A stretch of 64,000 nucleotides of DNA from JBBECJ01 sp963763325 (lineage in GTDB: Bacteria > Chloroflexota > Chloroflexia > Thermomicrobiales > CFX8). A program made the position numbers and the translations under genes. The notes beneath the pieces were generated by a model, which worked only from the letters and a program-made list of their open reading frames with translations, was not told where the DNA came from and did not search any database. How positions within the stretch are numbered: position 1 is the first letter of the stretch; the number at the start of each line of letters is the position of its first letter. Below are positions 1-8,127 of the stretch, piece by piece. The stretch lies in the NCBI GenBank assembly GCA_963763325.1, contig CAVXOL010000023.1:558001-622000 (forward strand), written 5' to 3'.

Positions 1-526
1 GGTAGACGACAATGTATGTGTACGCCGCCAGCCCCCAGACAGTCCAGATCAGCCAGCGCGGGACAGGCCGGTCGCGCAGCTTGTCGCGGCCATCCTTCTC
101 ATACGCCAGAACAGCGGTCAGCACGGTACTGGCGAACGCGATCAGCGAAACTCCAAAGTGAAGTGCGCGAACTTCATCCGATTGAGGCCACATGACCGAG
201 GCCGCACCGAGGCCCGCCTGGAGGAACAGGAAGAAGAGCATGAATGGCACATAGATGCGGAACTCGAGTCGTTGTCGCCAGAGCCACAAGACACCGACCG
301 AAGCCGCGATGATCAACGCGCTTTCGAGACTCACGACCAGCCGGTGCGAATACTCGATCGCCGTCGCAACCGTGTACTGTGGGATGAACTTGCCGTGACA
401 GAGCGGCCACGAGTTGCCGCAGCCATCCGCCGAGCCGGTATTCGTGACGAGTGTTCCCTGGATCAGGACCAGGAACATCCCAGCCGCCGCCGCAACCGTC
501 AGACGCTTGACGAGGGTTTCCATCAT
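1..526 (-). CDS. ctaA: Heme A synthase (CtaA/COX15), C-terminal part outside window
   Basis: Membrane enzyme that converts heme O to heme A for cytochrome oxidase. The gene runs off the left edge; about 175 residues are visible. An N-terminal membrane helix is followed by an external loop with the two conserved cysteines (C36 and C43, in DGCGNSWPLCHG) and then the EYSHR motif with E58 and H61, the heme-ligand region of the CtaA family. Further hydrophobic helices follow at about 65-85, 90-110 and 120-140. The start is taken at tandem ATG codons at 526/523. It is divergent from the cupin gene at 766. The family assignment is secure from the Cys pair plus EYSHR; the downstream half cannot be judged. 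Confidence 0.9.
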   Translation of the reverse strand, partial: MMETLVKRLTVAAAAGMFLVLIQGTLVTNTGSADGCGNSWPLCHGKFIPQYTVATAIEYSHRLVVSLESALIIAASVGVLWLWRQRLEFRIYVPFMLFFLFLQAGLGAASVMWPQSDEVRALHFGVSLIAFASTVLTAVLAYEKDGRDKLRDRPVPRWLIWTVWGLAAYTYIVVY

Positions 527-765
527 TGGGCCAGTCCCGTATGCGCGCCACACCTGCCGGTGCCTCTGGCGCCGAGTCTCATCGGCGGCGACGCTTCCCC
601 TGCCGTCGCTCGCACGCCGCTAAGGATACGACTTCCCTGGTTAACCCGGCGAGTGTGCGGCACCCGCTGGTGAATCCCACCACCGCAAAGTGGCGCTTGT
701 GACCCAGGCCGGCTGCCCGATAATGGTAAGCGTGGTAGCCAGCGAATGCCGAAAGGACGATCGAA

Positions 766-1092
766 GTGGATGCCTTTACGCTCGATGACCTCGCAGCCCG
801 AACGCGCCAGAGTGGACAGCGCTTTCACGAATTCCTTCGTGTCGACTCCCTCAGTTGCGGGATGTACATCCTGCCAGGCGGCGGCGAGGACGACCAGGTC
901 CCGCACCTCCAGGACGAGGTCTACGTCGTGTCGAAGGGTACCGGCCAGATCCTCGTCGGAGGCGAGACACAGCCGGTCGGCCCCGGTAGCGTTATCTTCG
1001 TCGCTGCCAACGTCGAGCATCGCTTCTTCAACTTCAGCGACGACATGGAAATACTGGTGCTGTTTGCTCCCGCGTACACGGGGCGGGGATGA
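766..1092 (+). CDS. Small single-domain cupin protein
   Basis: A 108-residue protein consisting of one cupin barrel. The first cupin motif is around residues 46-60 (H47, E51, then SKGTG) and the second around 73-90 (GPGSVIFVAANVEH, with H85 and N89), so a partial metal site of His, Glu and His is present; the usual HxH pair is reduced to one His. The start is a GTG with an AAAGGA ribosome-binding sequence about eight bases upstream. The substrate is not predictable: such proteins range from sugar isomerases to dioxygenases and binding proteins. It is convergent with the DinB gene, with a hairpin between them. Confidence 0.8.
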   Translation: MDAFTLDDLAARTRQSGQRFHEFLRVDSLSCGMYILPGGGEDDQVPHLQDEVYVVSKGTGQILVGGETQPVGPGSVIFVAANVEHRFFNFSDDMEILVLFAPAYTGRG

Positions 1093-1099
1093 GGCAAGA

Positions 1100-1139
1100 G
1101 GGATGATGCATGAACACAATGATCCATTTGCATCATCCC
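1100..1139. terminator. Bidirectional hairpin between convergent genes
   Basis: A perfect 11-bp inverted repeat (GGGATGATGCA at 1100-1110 and its complement at 1129-1139) with an 18-nt loop. It sits between the stop of the cupin gene and the stop of the convergent DinB gene. No strong T run follows on either side, so intrinsic termination is inferred from position and stem strength. Confidence 0.55.
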
Positions 1140-1146
1140 CTATGTA

Positions 1147-1680
1147 TCACGCCCCAAGCGCTCTGATCTGCCGCAAATGGTCACCCTCGTGCAGCGCCAT
1201 CAACATCATCCAACCCTTCGTCGACATCTCGCCGAATCGTTCGTGGGTCATCGTCTTCGTCAGATCGGAGTTGGCAGGAATTTCGCCGACGAACGCATCG
1301 AACGACTGATTCGTTTCGGCCAGCGTCGCGAGGGCCTCATCGCGGTCGAGTAGCTGGTCAAGGTTTCGACGTTCGCCGTCGGCTGCCGGCATGCCAAGCA
1401 GCGAGCGAACCGCGCCGGACATCGACAACTGCGAGTTGGCGATATGGGCGATTACCTGCCCTGCCGTCCAGCCCGCTTCACCATCCGCCGCCGGCTGAAC
1501 GGCAAAGGCCGAGTCTGGCAGCGACTCAAGCGTTGAGCCCATCATCCGGCGCACTGCACGAACAGCGCCCGTCATCTCATCCATCTCATACGCGGATCCT
1601 GCCTCACTCAAGGTGACTGAACGCTCACCAAACACCTTGCCGGCGATCTCCCGCATCTCTTCTCCGGATAGCCGTGTCAT
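1147..1680 (-). CDS. DinB-family metal-binding protein
   Basis: A 177-residue four-helix-bundle protein of the DinB/YfiT superfamily, whose members include metal-dependent thiol transferases and hydrolases. Three histidines fit the family metal triad: H79 (in QVIAHIANSQ), H164 and H168 (in ALHEGDHLRQI). The start at 1680 is preferred over an in-frame upstream codon at 1716 because AGGAG lies six bases before this ATG. The true substrate (bacillithiol, mycothiol or other) cannot be told from sequence. It appears to be a single gene, transcribed away from the PLP enzyme at 1821. Confidence 0.8.
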   Translation of the reverse strand: MTRLSGEEMREIAGKVFGERSVTLSEAGSAYEMDEMTGAVRAVRRMMGSTLESLPDSAFAVQPAADGEAGWTAGQVIAHIANSQLSMSGAVRSLLGMPAADGERRNLDQLLDRDEALATLAETNQSFDAFVGEIPANSDLTKTMTHERFGEMSTKGWMMLMALHEGDHLRQIRALGA

Positions 1681-1820
1681 TCCAACTCCTGTCCCATGTC
1701 GATCAATTCCGACCACGCGGCCGTCCCGCGAATACTACGGTACTCGGGCAGAGTCCGAACTTCACTGGTAGCATGTGCGCCACGCGGCGAGGGATAGTCA
1801 ATTAGAGAAAGTGGAGTGAG

Positions 1821-2930
1821 ATGGGAGCAACCCGAGCGATTCAGGTTGGGATGCCGGTCGAGCAGCTCGAGACGCCGGTCCTGACGGTCGATATCGATGC
1901 CATGCAACGCAACCTTGACAAGATGATGGGGATTCTGGCCGGCTCCAACGTCCGGCTCCGGCCTCACCTGAAGACGGCAAAATCACCGGCACTGGCGCAT
2001 CTGATGGTTCAGGCCGGGGCGGTCGGCGTCTGCGCCGCGAAGCTCTCTGAGGCCGAGGTGCTGGCCAACGCGGGCATTACCGACATCCTGCTGACCAGCG
2101 AAGTCGCCGGCGCTGGCAAGATAGAGCGGCTGGTCGCGTTGGCTGCCCGACTGCCCGATTTCAAGGCTGTCGTCGACAACCACCAGGTCGTCGAACAGAT
2201 TGCCAGGCTGGCCCGTGAGCGTGGCGTGACCGTCAAGCTCCTGATCGAGCTCGATGTCCACACCGGACGCAGCGGTGTCGTAACACCGGACGGCGTCTTG
2301 ACGTTGGCCGATGCAATTCGAGATACCGACGGGGTTGAGTTTGTCGGTGTCCACGGCTACGCAGGTCATGCACAGGTCCGGCCAGAGGAGGAACGGATCG
2401 AACGCAACGGTCCGGCAATGGAGATCCTGGGTCAAACGGTGGAGTTGCTCAAGGAGCATAACCACGACGTGCGCTACGTCACAGGCGGGGGCACCGGAAC
2501 CTGCGCGATGGATGTTGAGAACGGCATCCTCAACGAGGTCCAGGCCGGTTCGTTTCTGCTGATGGACGTGCTATACCGCAATGCCGGCGTACCCTTCGAA
2601 AACGCGCTCCGCTGCCAGTCGACGATCATCAGCCGGCCAACCGCGGAACGAGCCGTCTGCGACGCGGGTGGCAAGACGATGTCCCACGACGGCGGTCCGC
2701 CGGAGGTCGAGAACCGGCCCGGTGTGCGTTACCTCCGTGGCTCGGACGAGCACGGTTCGATCGCTGTCGATCCTGCTGAGCTCGAAGGTGAATTGAAGGT
2801 AGGCGACATCATTTCGCTACTACCCAGCCACGTTTGCACAACCATCAATCTACATGATGTCCTCGTCGGCGTCCGCAACGGCGTCGTTGAAGTCATCTGG
2901 CCGATCGAGGCCCGCGGACATGTCTGGTAA
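1821..2930 (+). CDS. D-serine dehydratase / D-threonine aldolase-like PLP enzyme
   Basis: Fold-type III PLP enzyme of 369 residues, alanine-racemase-like. The PLP lysine is K51 in RPHLKTAKS near the N-terminus; a glycine-rich phosphate site occurs at TGGGTGTC. Near the C-terminus the metal site reads H337-x-C339 (in PSHVCTTIN). Eukaryotic D-serine dehydratases use a His/Cys zinc pair here, whereas D-threonine aldolase of Achromobacter uses His/Asp, so D-serine dehydratase or a D-3-hydroxy-amino-acid lyase is favoured. The gene starts at an ATG preceded by GGAGTGAG. It stands alone between DinB and the receiver operon. Confidence 0.85.
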   Translation: MGATRAIQVGMPVEQLETPVLTVDIDAMQRNLDKMMGILAGSNVRLRPHLKTAKSPALAHLMVQAGAVGVCAAKLSEAEVLANAGITDILLTSEVAGAGKIERLVALAARLPDFKAVVDNHQVVEQIARLARERGVTVKLLIELDVHTGRSGVVTPDGVLTLADAIRDTDGVEFVGVHGYAGHAQVRPEEERIERNGPAMEILGQTVELLKEHNHDVRYVTGGGTGTCAMDVENGILNEVQAGSFLLMDVLYRNAGVPFENALRCQSTIISRPTAERAVCDAGGKTMSHDGGPPEVENRPGVRYLRGSDEHGSIAVDPAELEGELKVGDIISLLPSHVCTTINLHDVLVGVRNGVVEVIWPIEARGHVW

Positions 2931-3107
2931 CTGGACGCCTGCCAGGGCGGGGTCACATGGGTGACCAATTGTCGGAAAAACCACGACATCGGTCACATTG
3001 AGCGGCGCCCGCCCATCTGGTACCGTCATCCCCGACACGGCAGGCGGTGGGCTTGAAAGCTATGTACCGACCGGACTCCCGCCCGGCCCGAAGCGAAGGA
3101 AAAGGGT

Positions 3108-3518
3108 ATGACCGAACGACCGATGATTCTGGTCGTAGAAGACGACGACGCAGTCGCGATGATGATCCAGGACTATCTCAGTGGCCACGACTACCGGACA
3201 GCACGAGCCGCCGACGGCCGTGAGGCGGTCGATGTCGTCCGCACGTTGCGACCAGACCTGATCGTCATGGACCTCATGATGCCTCGACTGACAGGCGGAG
3301 AGGCGGCGACAGCCTTACGCCGTGACCCACTGACGGAAAAGATCCCGATTGTGGCAATCTCCGCCGTCGCCGACGTGACGTCGATCGCCGAAATGCTGCC
3401 GCTGGACGAGATCCTGCCAAAGCCGTTCGACCTTGATGACCTCATCGCCGCGATTGAGCGGTTGCTACCAGTCGCCACCGAGCAGCCGATAGATCATTCC
3501 GATTCGGCATCGCCCTGA
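3108..3518 (+). CDS. Stand-alone response regulator receiver protein
   Basis: A 136-residue protein with a receiver domain and no output domain. Acidic pocket residues are E11, D12 and D13, the phospho-acceptor is D55 (in LIVMDLMMP), and the conserved lysine is K105 (in LPKPFD), so it should be phosphorylatable. It begins at an ATG after AAGGAAAAGGG. The stop is separated by one base from the GTG of the ChbG-like deacetylase, so the two are likely translationally coupled. No kinase lies next to it; the partner could be one of the PAS kinases at 34-37 kb, but that is only a guess. Confidence 0.92.
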   Translation: MTERPMILVVEDDDAVAMMIQDYLSGHDYRTARAADGREAVDVVRTLRPDLIVMDLMMPRLTGGEAATALRRDPLTEKIPIVAISAVADVTSIAEMLPLDEILPKPFDLDDLIAAIERLLPVATEQPIDHSDSASP

Positions 3519-3519
3519 C

Positions 3520-4269
3520 GTGTCGCGCCGGCTGATCGTCAACGCCGACGACTTTGGCCGCTCGCGGGGCATTAATCGCGGCATCGTATCGACTCACCAG
3601 CACGGCATCGTCACCAGCACGACGCTGATGGTCAACCTGCCGTGGGCGGCGGAAGCCGCCACGGTTTCTGAGCGTGTCCCAACCCTCGGAGTCGGTCTTC
3701 ACCTGAACTTCTGCTACGGACCACCGCTCACCGCAGACTCCACCTCATTGCAGAGCCCTGATGACCTGCTCGACCGTGACCTTGCTCGTCTCCGAACGAG
3801 GGCGACGGCTGACGACATCGACCGTGAGGCACGTGCCCAACTCGTCCGTTTCCGCGAGCTCATCGGTCGCGACCCGACTCACCTCGACAGCCACCAGCAT
3901 GTTCACAGCTGGCCAGTCGCCATCGAGCCGGTTGCCGCGCTCGCGCGCGAGATCGGCGTCCCGGTTCGGGGATGTACCCCGCAACACCGAGACACGTTGC
4001 GGATGCTCGGTGTCGATTGCCCCGACTCATTCGTCATCGACTTTTATGGCGAAGCAAACATCGATTCCGGCACACTTGCCTCGATCGTCACGGCGCTTCC
4101 GCCCGGTACGTCTGAACTGATGTGCCATCCTGGTGAAGACGACGCGGACCTCGCCGACAGCTCATACCGCCGCGAGCGCGAGGTAGAGCTGGCGACGCTC
4201 TGCTCACCGGACATTCGGAAATTGATCGAGGAATTACAGATTGAGCTCACAGGATTCCGCACCGGCTGA
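3520..4269 (+). CDS. ChbG/HpnK (YdjC-like) carbohydrate deacetylase
   Basis: A 249-residue member of the YdjC/ChbG family, metal-dependent deacetylases acting on N-acetylated sugars (chitobiose, hopanoid-linked glucosamine). Visible catalytic features are NADDFG at residues 8-13 with D10 and D11, H61 in GLHLNF, the DSHQHVH motif at 123-129 and a C-terminal MCHPGEDD. The GTG start follows the receiver stop by one base. Its 3' end overlaps the next gene by 29 bases. The order receiver, deacetylase, membrane protein suggests an envelope-related role, which is inference. Confidence 0.88.
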   Translation: MSRRLIVNADDFGRSRGINRGIVSTHQHGIVTSTTLMVNLPWAAEAATVSERVPTLGVGLHLNFCYGPPLTADSTSLQSPDDLLDRDLARLRTRATADDIDREARAQLVRFRELIGRDPTHLDSHQHVHSWPVAIEPVAALAREIGVPVRGCTPQHRDTLRMLGVDCPDSFVIDFYGEANIDSGTLASIVTALPPGTSELMCHPGEDDADLADSSYRREREVELATLCSPDIRKLIEELQIELTGFRTG

Positions 4270-4843
4270 TCCACTGGCGACACGGCCAATCGACCGCGAC
4301 CTGCGCAACCCGCGACGCGGCCTCTGGATCGGTGTTGCGGCTATCCTCGGCTTCTGCATCCTCGGCTGCGTCCTCGTCTTCGTCACCGGCATACCTGCTT
4401 TCCGCAACGAGGTCCGCGACGGACTCCACGACGCGGTCGCGACCGAAGTAGCCCGCCAGATCCCGGCGACATCAGGAGGCGCTGCCCAGGCCGGCACCTA
4501 CACCCTGTCTGCCGCCAGCCTGGAAGCCGGCCTGCGCGAGAATCTGGAAGACGACGACGACGCGCTGATTGTTCGAATCACGCCCGTCCAGATGGAAGTC
4601 GGCATTACCTCTCAAGGACAGGACGCCTTTTATACCGGCATACCTGTCGCCGAAGACGGCGAACTCGAGATGGGCGAGATGACGACCGATAACGGTCTTG
4701 TCAGCTTCCTGCTACCGCCCGACACAATCGCCAGCGCGATCGAAGAGGCCGTCAACGACTACCTCGCCGCCAACAACCTTCGCCTCGACTCGCTGGAGCT
4801 TGGCGATGGGGAGATGACACTTGTGGTGAGTGGCGCTTCATAA
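4241..4843 (+). CDS. Hypothetical single-pass membrane protein
   Basis: A 200-residue protein of no recognised family. A short cytoplasmic N-terminus rich in Arg and Asp precedes one strong transmembrane helix at about residues 28-49; the remaining 150 residues are acidic and predicted outside the membrane, with no cysteines after the helix. The TTG start, preceded by GAGGAAT, lies inside the deacetylase gene, giving a 29-base overlap and implying coupled translation. The soluble part alternates hydrophobic and polar segments, compatible with a small beta domain such as those that bind lipids, but this is speculation. Confidence 0.7.
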   Translation: MSSQDSAPADPLATRPIDRDLRNPRRGLWIGVAAILGFCILGCVLVFVTGIPAFRNEVRDGLHDAVATEVARQIPATSGGAAQAGTYTLSAASLEAGLRENLEDDDDALIVRITPVQMEVGITSQGQDAFYTGIPVAEDGELEMGEMTTDNGLVSFLLPPDTIASAIEEAVNDYLAANNLRLDSLELGDGEMTLVVSGAS

Positions 4844-5011
4844 GTGCCCGGGTGCGGGTGCCTAGGATAGACGTGCCACATTCCTGGCAGGAGCCGCATC
4901 CTGTACCGGCCCCTACAAGGATTGAGTGGTGAGTCCTCTTCACGTCACGCGCCCTACGGACCACGGGCCATGTCACTCGTGCCGCGCCCCGCGTCCCGCG
5001 CCCCGATTCCG

Positions 5012-5860
5012 TTACAACCGCTTGAACTTCTGCACCCGCTGACCCTCCAGCACCTCGCTCACATACAGCGATCCCTCTGAATCGAGCCAGACCGAGTGTG
5101 GCGCGACAAACTGGCCCGGCTCACGGAGTTCTTCGCCGCCGATCCGGGCGATAGCGTGGTCATCCTCGTCGAAGATCGTCACGCGCGACACCAGTTCCGA
5201 GACGTAGCGAAATCCGTCGCTGTCGACGACGATGTCGGTCGGGCGTCGAACGCCTGAGACCTTGCCCAGGTACTCGCCATCGAGCGAGAAACGCTTGATA
5301 CGCGAGTTCTCGCGGTCGCAGACGTAGACCGTCTCATTTCCGCGCCAATTCGCCATCCAGACGCCGTGTGGCAACCGGAACTCGCTCGGCCCGACCCCCG
5401 GCCCTCCCCAGGTGCGGATGTGCTCACCGTCCGGCGACAGGTGATGGACCAGCGCATTGCCGTAACCGTCGGAAACGTAAATGTCACCGTTTGAGGCGAC
5501 GGCCGCGTCGGTCGGCCGGTTGTATCGGTCTTCCTGACGCTCCCAGACGATCTCGCCGTCCAGCGTCGTTCGTGCGATCGCGTTGCGGTTTCGATCAACG
5601 ACGATCAGGTACTCTCCCTCGTCGTCGCGGCCCACATACGCCGAGTGAACATCCTCAAAACGCCCGCCTTCCGGCCACGCCCCCAGATACTCGCCACCCT
5701 TGTCGAAGATGCTCACTTGCGGAGCAATCCGCTGGAAGAAGAACACACGGTCTTGCGAATCGACGATAACCTGGACGACTTGACCCCAACGCATCCCTTC
5801 CGGCACGTTCGGCCAATTCTCGACAACCTCGTACCTGCGATCTCCAGCGCCGACTTCCAT
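5012..5860 (-). CDS. NHL-repeat beta-propeller protein
   Basis: A 282-residue protein made almost entirely of NHL/SMP-30-like repeats (for example PTDAAVASNGDIYVSDGYGN, RLPHGVWM, RPTDIVVDSDGFRYVSE and APHSVWLDSEGSLYVSE), giving a six-bladed propeller. Related domains occur in peptidyl-alpha-hydroxyglycine lyases and in 6-bladed ligand-binding proteins, but no catalytic set is obvious, and there is no signal peptide. The ATG at 5860 has GGGAG seven bases upstream. It follows the S9 peptidase on the same strand, with a CGGGACTCGG inverted repeat (5888-5897 and 5946-5955) in between. Confidence 0.82.
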   Translation of the reverse strand: MEVGAGDRRYEVVENWPNVPEGMRWGQVVQVIVDSQDRVFFFQRIAPQVSIFDKGGEYLGAWPEGGRFEDVHSAYVGRDDEGEYLIVVDRNRNAIARTTLDGEIVWERQEDRYNRPTDAAVASNGDIYVSDGYGNALVHHLSPDGEHIRTWGGPGVGPSEFRLPHGVWMANWRGNETVYVCDRENSRIKRFSLDGEYLGKVSGVRRPTDIVVDSDGFRYVSELVSRVTIFDEDDHAIARIGGEELREPGQFVAPHSVWLDSEGSLYVSEVLEGQRVQKFKRL

Positions 5861-5965
5861 GTGATGCTCCCTTCGGTCGCCGGAATTCGGGACTCGGAAT
5901 TCGAGGGAATTGAAGGCTCATGTTCCGTGTGCTACCCCCGGTATCCCGAGTCCCGAGTCCCGACG

Positions 5966-7984
5966 TCATCCCTTCACATACTCGTCAAACCACGCCAGCA
6001 CCCGCTCCATCAGGTCGCGCTGGTGCTCGCGTTCACCGAGGCCGTGCGGCTCACGGGGGTAGACGACCATCTTGGTCGGAACGCCCATCGTCCGCAGCGC
6101 GTTGTAGTACTCCCAACCCTGCGAGACCGGCACGCGGTCGTCCTTTTCGCCGTGCGGGATCAGCGTCGGTGTCTTGACCTGGCCGATGTAGCGCATCGCC
6201 GAGCGGTGCCAGTACTCGTCGGTCGCCTCGGCAAACTCGGTCGATTGCCAACTCCCGTGCCAGCGGACGATGTCGGTCGTGCCGTGCATGCTGACGCGGT
6301 TGGTAACACCGGCACCGAGGACTGCCGCTTTGAAGCGATCGGTCTGGGTCAGCGCCCAGGCCGTGGTCAGGCCACCGTAGCTCCAGCCTCCGATTCCTAG
6401 CCGGTCCGGGTCGGCGATCCCGCGCTCGATCACCATGTCCAGCCCGCGCTGCGAGTCGAGGTAGTCGCCACCCATCCAGTCGTTATGGTTGGCGATCTGG
6501 TACTCCCAGCCCCGGCCGGTGCTGCCACGAGGGTTCGGCATCAGAACGGCGTAGCCGTGACCGGCAAGGAATTGACCCCAATCGTGCCAGTTGGCGTAAA
6601 AGTGATCGTCCCACGCCCAACTTGGGCCGCCATGGATGTGGAGGATCGTCGGGTAGCGCTTACCTTCCTCGTAGCCAACTGGGTAGATGAGCTGGCCTTC
6701 GATTTCCAGATCGTCGCTCTTCCAACGCAGCAGCTCGGTCCGACCGATCTCGCGCGTCGCCAGGTCCGCATTGAATCGCGTCAACTGCCGCGCCGCGCCG
6801 CCGATCTCGCCGGCCCAGACCTCGACCGGATCGGTCGCCGAACTCCAGCTGACGGCAAACCGCTCGCCGGAGCGGTCGAGCGCGCCGGAGACTCCCGCCG
6901 CATCGAACCCGTAGCCAGCCGTCCCACGTTCGCCGAGTGCTCCGCCGACGATCTTCTCCGGCGCGCGCTCTCCTTCGGCGGCGATTGACCAGATCGTCGT
7001 GTTGACGCTGACCAGTCGGAACATGGTCAGCCGATCAGCCAGCGGCCAGGCGATCGAGAGGACGGTTCCCTCATTGTCGTTGAAGCGCATCGCGACCATT
7101 GAAGGATCATCCGCATCGACGACGAAGATCGCCTCGCCGACATCGCGCGTCAGATCCGGCGCAGCCAGGAACGCCAGCCGCTTACCGTCCGGAGCCCACG
7201 CCAGCGACGACGCCGAGCGGTACTGGCCTTCCTCGCCGCCGATCAACGTAACCTCGCCGCCCTCGGTCGAGACGAGTCCGGCACGAATGCCATCAAAGCT
7301 CTCGTCGAAGCCGGTATGGCGCGCGACTGTCACCGCGAAGCGCGAGCCATCCGGCGACCAGGCGTATTCCCAGAGATGCCAGTCGCCTTGCATCACCCAC
7401 TGTGGCTCAGCAGGCTCGATCGCGACCGTCGAAAACGGATCGGCCGGCACCTCGACGACCGTCAGCCGGTCGAACTTCTCGCGCTCGTGGTGCACAAAGA
7501 CGTCGTCGCGCTCCTTCTTGCGCCGCTTGTCTTCGTCGGTATCCGGGTCGGTCATCTTGACGGCCAGTTGCCGCCCGTCCGGCGACCACTTCGGCATTGA
7601 GACCGAGAAGCCAGCCTTCGTCAGCCGCACTGCTTCTCCGCCGTCGGCCGCGATCAGGTAGAGCGATCCCGCCCCCTGCTCGTCGCCCTCATCGCCCTGC
7701 TTCTTGACTCGCGCTCCCCGGTCAGAGATGAACGCCACCGCCGAGCCATCCGGCGACCAGGCCGGCGTGACGTCATTCGACTCCCCACTCGTCAACCGCC
7801 GCAGGCTGCTGCCGTCGGTTGCCGCGACCCAGAGGTCCGCGACGGGCAGTTCACCTTCCTTCGACGCCCAGCCCAGGCTGAACACCACCCGCGACCCGTC
7901 CGGAGAGATCGCCACCCCGGCCGGCGCCCGCCCCGTAATCGCATCCTTCACGCTGATCGACTTCGTCTCGTCCGCCAAGATCAT
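5966..7984 (-). CDS. S9 family prolyl oligopeptidase-like serine peptidase
   Basis: A 672-residue peptidase. The N-terminal two thirds form a propeller of PD40/TolB-like repeats (repeated WSPDG). The C-terminal third is an alpha/beta hydrolase with the catalytic Ser at about 535 (GGWSYGG), Asp at about 615 (GEKDDRVP) and His at about 647 (PREPHG). HIHGGP marks the oxyanion region. It resembles acylaminoacyl-peptidases and dipeptidyl peptidases that cleave short peptides. No signal peptide is present, so it is probably cytoplasmic. The ATG at 7984 lies next to GAGGGGAG. It is divergent from the membrane protein at 8128. Confidence 0.92.
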   Translation of the reverse strand: MILADETKSISVKDAITGRAPAGVAISPDGSRVVFSLGWASKEGELPVADLWVAATDGSSLRRLTSGESNDVTPAWSPDGSAVAFISDRGARVKKQGDEGDEQGAGSLYLIAADGGEAVRLTKAGFSVSMPKWSPDGRQLAVKMTDPDTDEDKRRKKERDDVFVHHEREKFDRLTVVEVPADPFSTVAIEPAEPQWVMQGDWHLWEYAWSPDGSRFAVTVARHTGFDESFDGIRAGLVSTEGGEVTLIGGEEGQYRSASSLAWAPDGKRLAFLAAPDLTRDVGEAIFVVDADDPSMVAMRFNDNEGTVLSIAWPLADRLTMFRLVSVNTTIWSIAAEGERAPEKIVGGALGERGTAGYGFDAAGVSGALDRSGERFAVSWSSATDPVEVWAGEIGGAARQLTRFNADLATREIGRTELLRWKSDDLEIEGQLIYPVGYEEGKRYPTILHIHGGPSWAWDDHFYANWHDWGQFLAGHGYAVLMPNPRGSTGRGWEYQIANHNDWMGGDYLDSQRGLDMVIERGIADPDRLGIGGWSYGGLTTAWALTQTDRFKAAVLGAGVTNRVSMHGTTDIVRWHGSWQSTEFAEATDEYWHRSAMRYIGQVKTPTLIPHGEKDDRVPVSQGWEYYNALRTMGVPTKMVVYPREPHGLGEREHQRDLMERVLAWFDEYVKG

Positions 7985-8027
7985 CTCCCCTCGCTACTGT
8001 AATCACCTGGCGCAGTATCACACGTCA

Positions 8028-8100
8028 GCCCTCACCCCCCAACCCCCTCGCCCAGCATTGGGCCGGGTACCCACTGGGTGGCGGGTTGGGAGGTGAGGGC
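8028..8100. repeat. Intergenic palindromic repeat with 17-bp arms
   Basis: Arms at 8029-8045 and 8083-8099 are complementary in 16 of 17 positions, and the outer pair 8028/8100 also matches. The middle contains smaller complementary segments around GGGTACCC. It lies between divergent genes. An apparent TTG start at 8086 lies inside the right arm, which argues for a downstream start for the next gene. Looks like an extragenic palindromic element. Confidence 0.7.
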
Positions 8101-8127
8101 GGGACGCTGAGTCGCTATACTCCAACT

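Noticed and set aside
746..1309. Long open frame on the plus strand across the cupin and DinB genes
   Set aside because: Shadow frame: its sequence is low-complexity Ser/Arg/Pro-rich, while the cupin and DinB genes in other frames match families and have ribosome-binding sequences.
8086..8127. TTG start for the membrane protein at 8086
   Set aside because: The codon lies inside the right arm of a palindromic repeat; GTG 8128 and TTG 8131 are outside it and precede the first hydrophobic helix.
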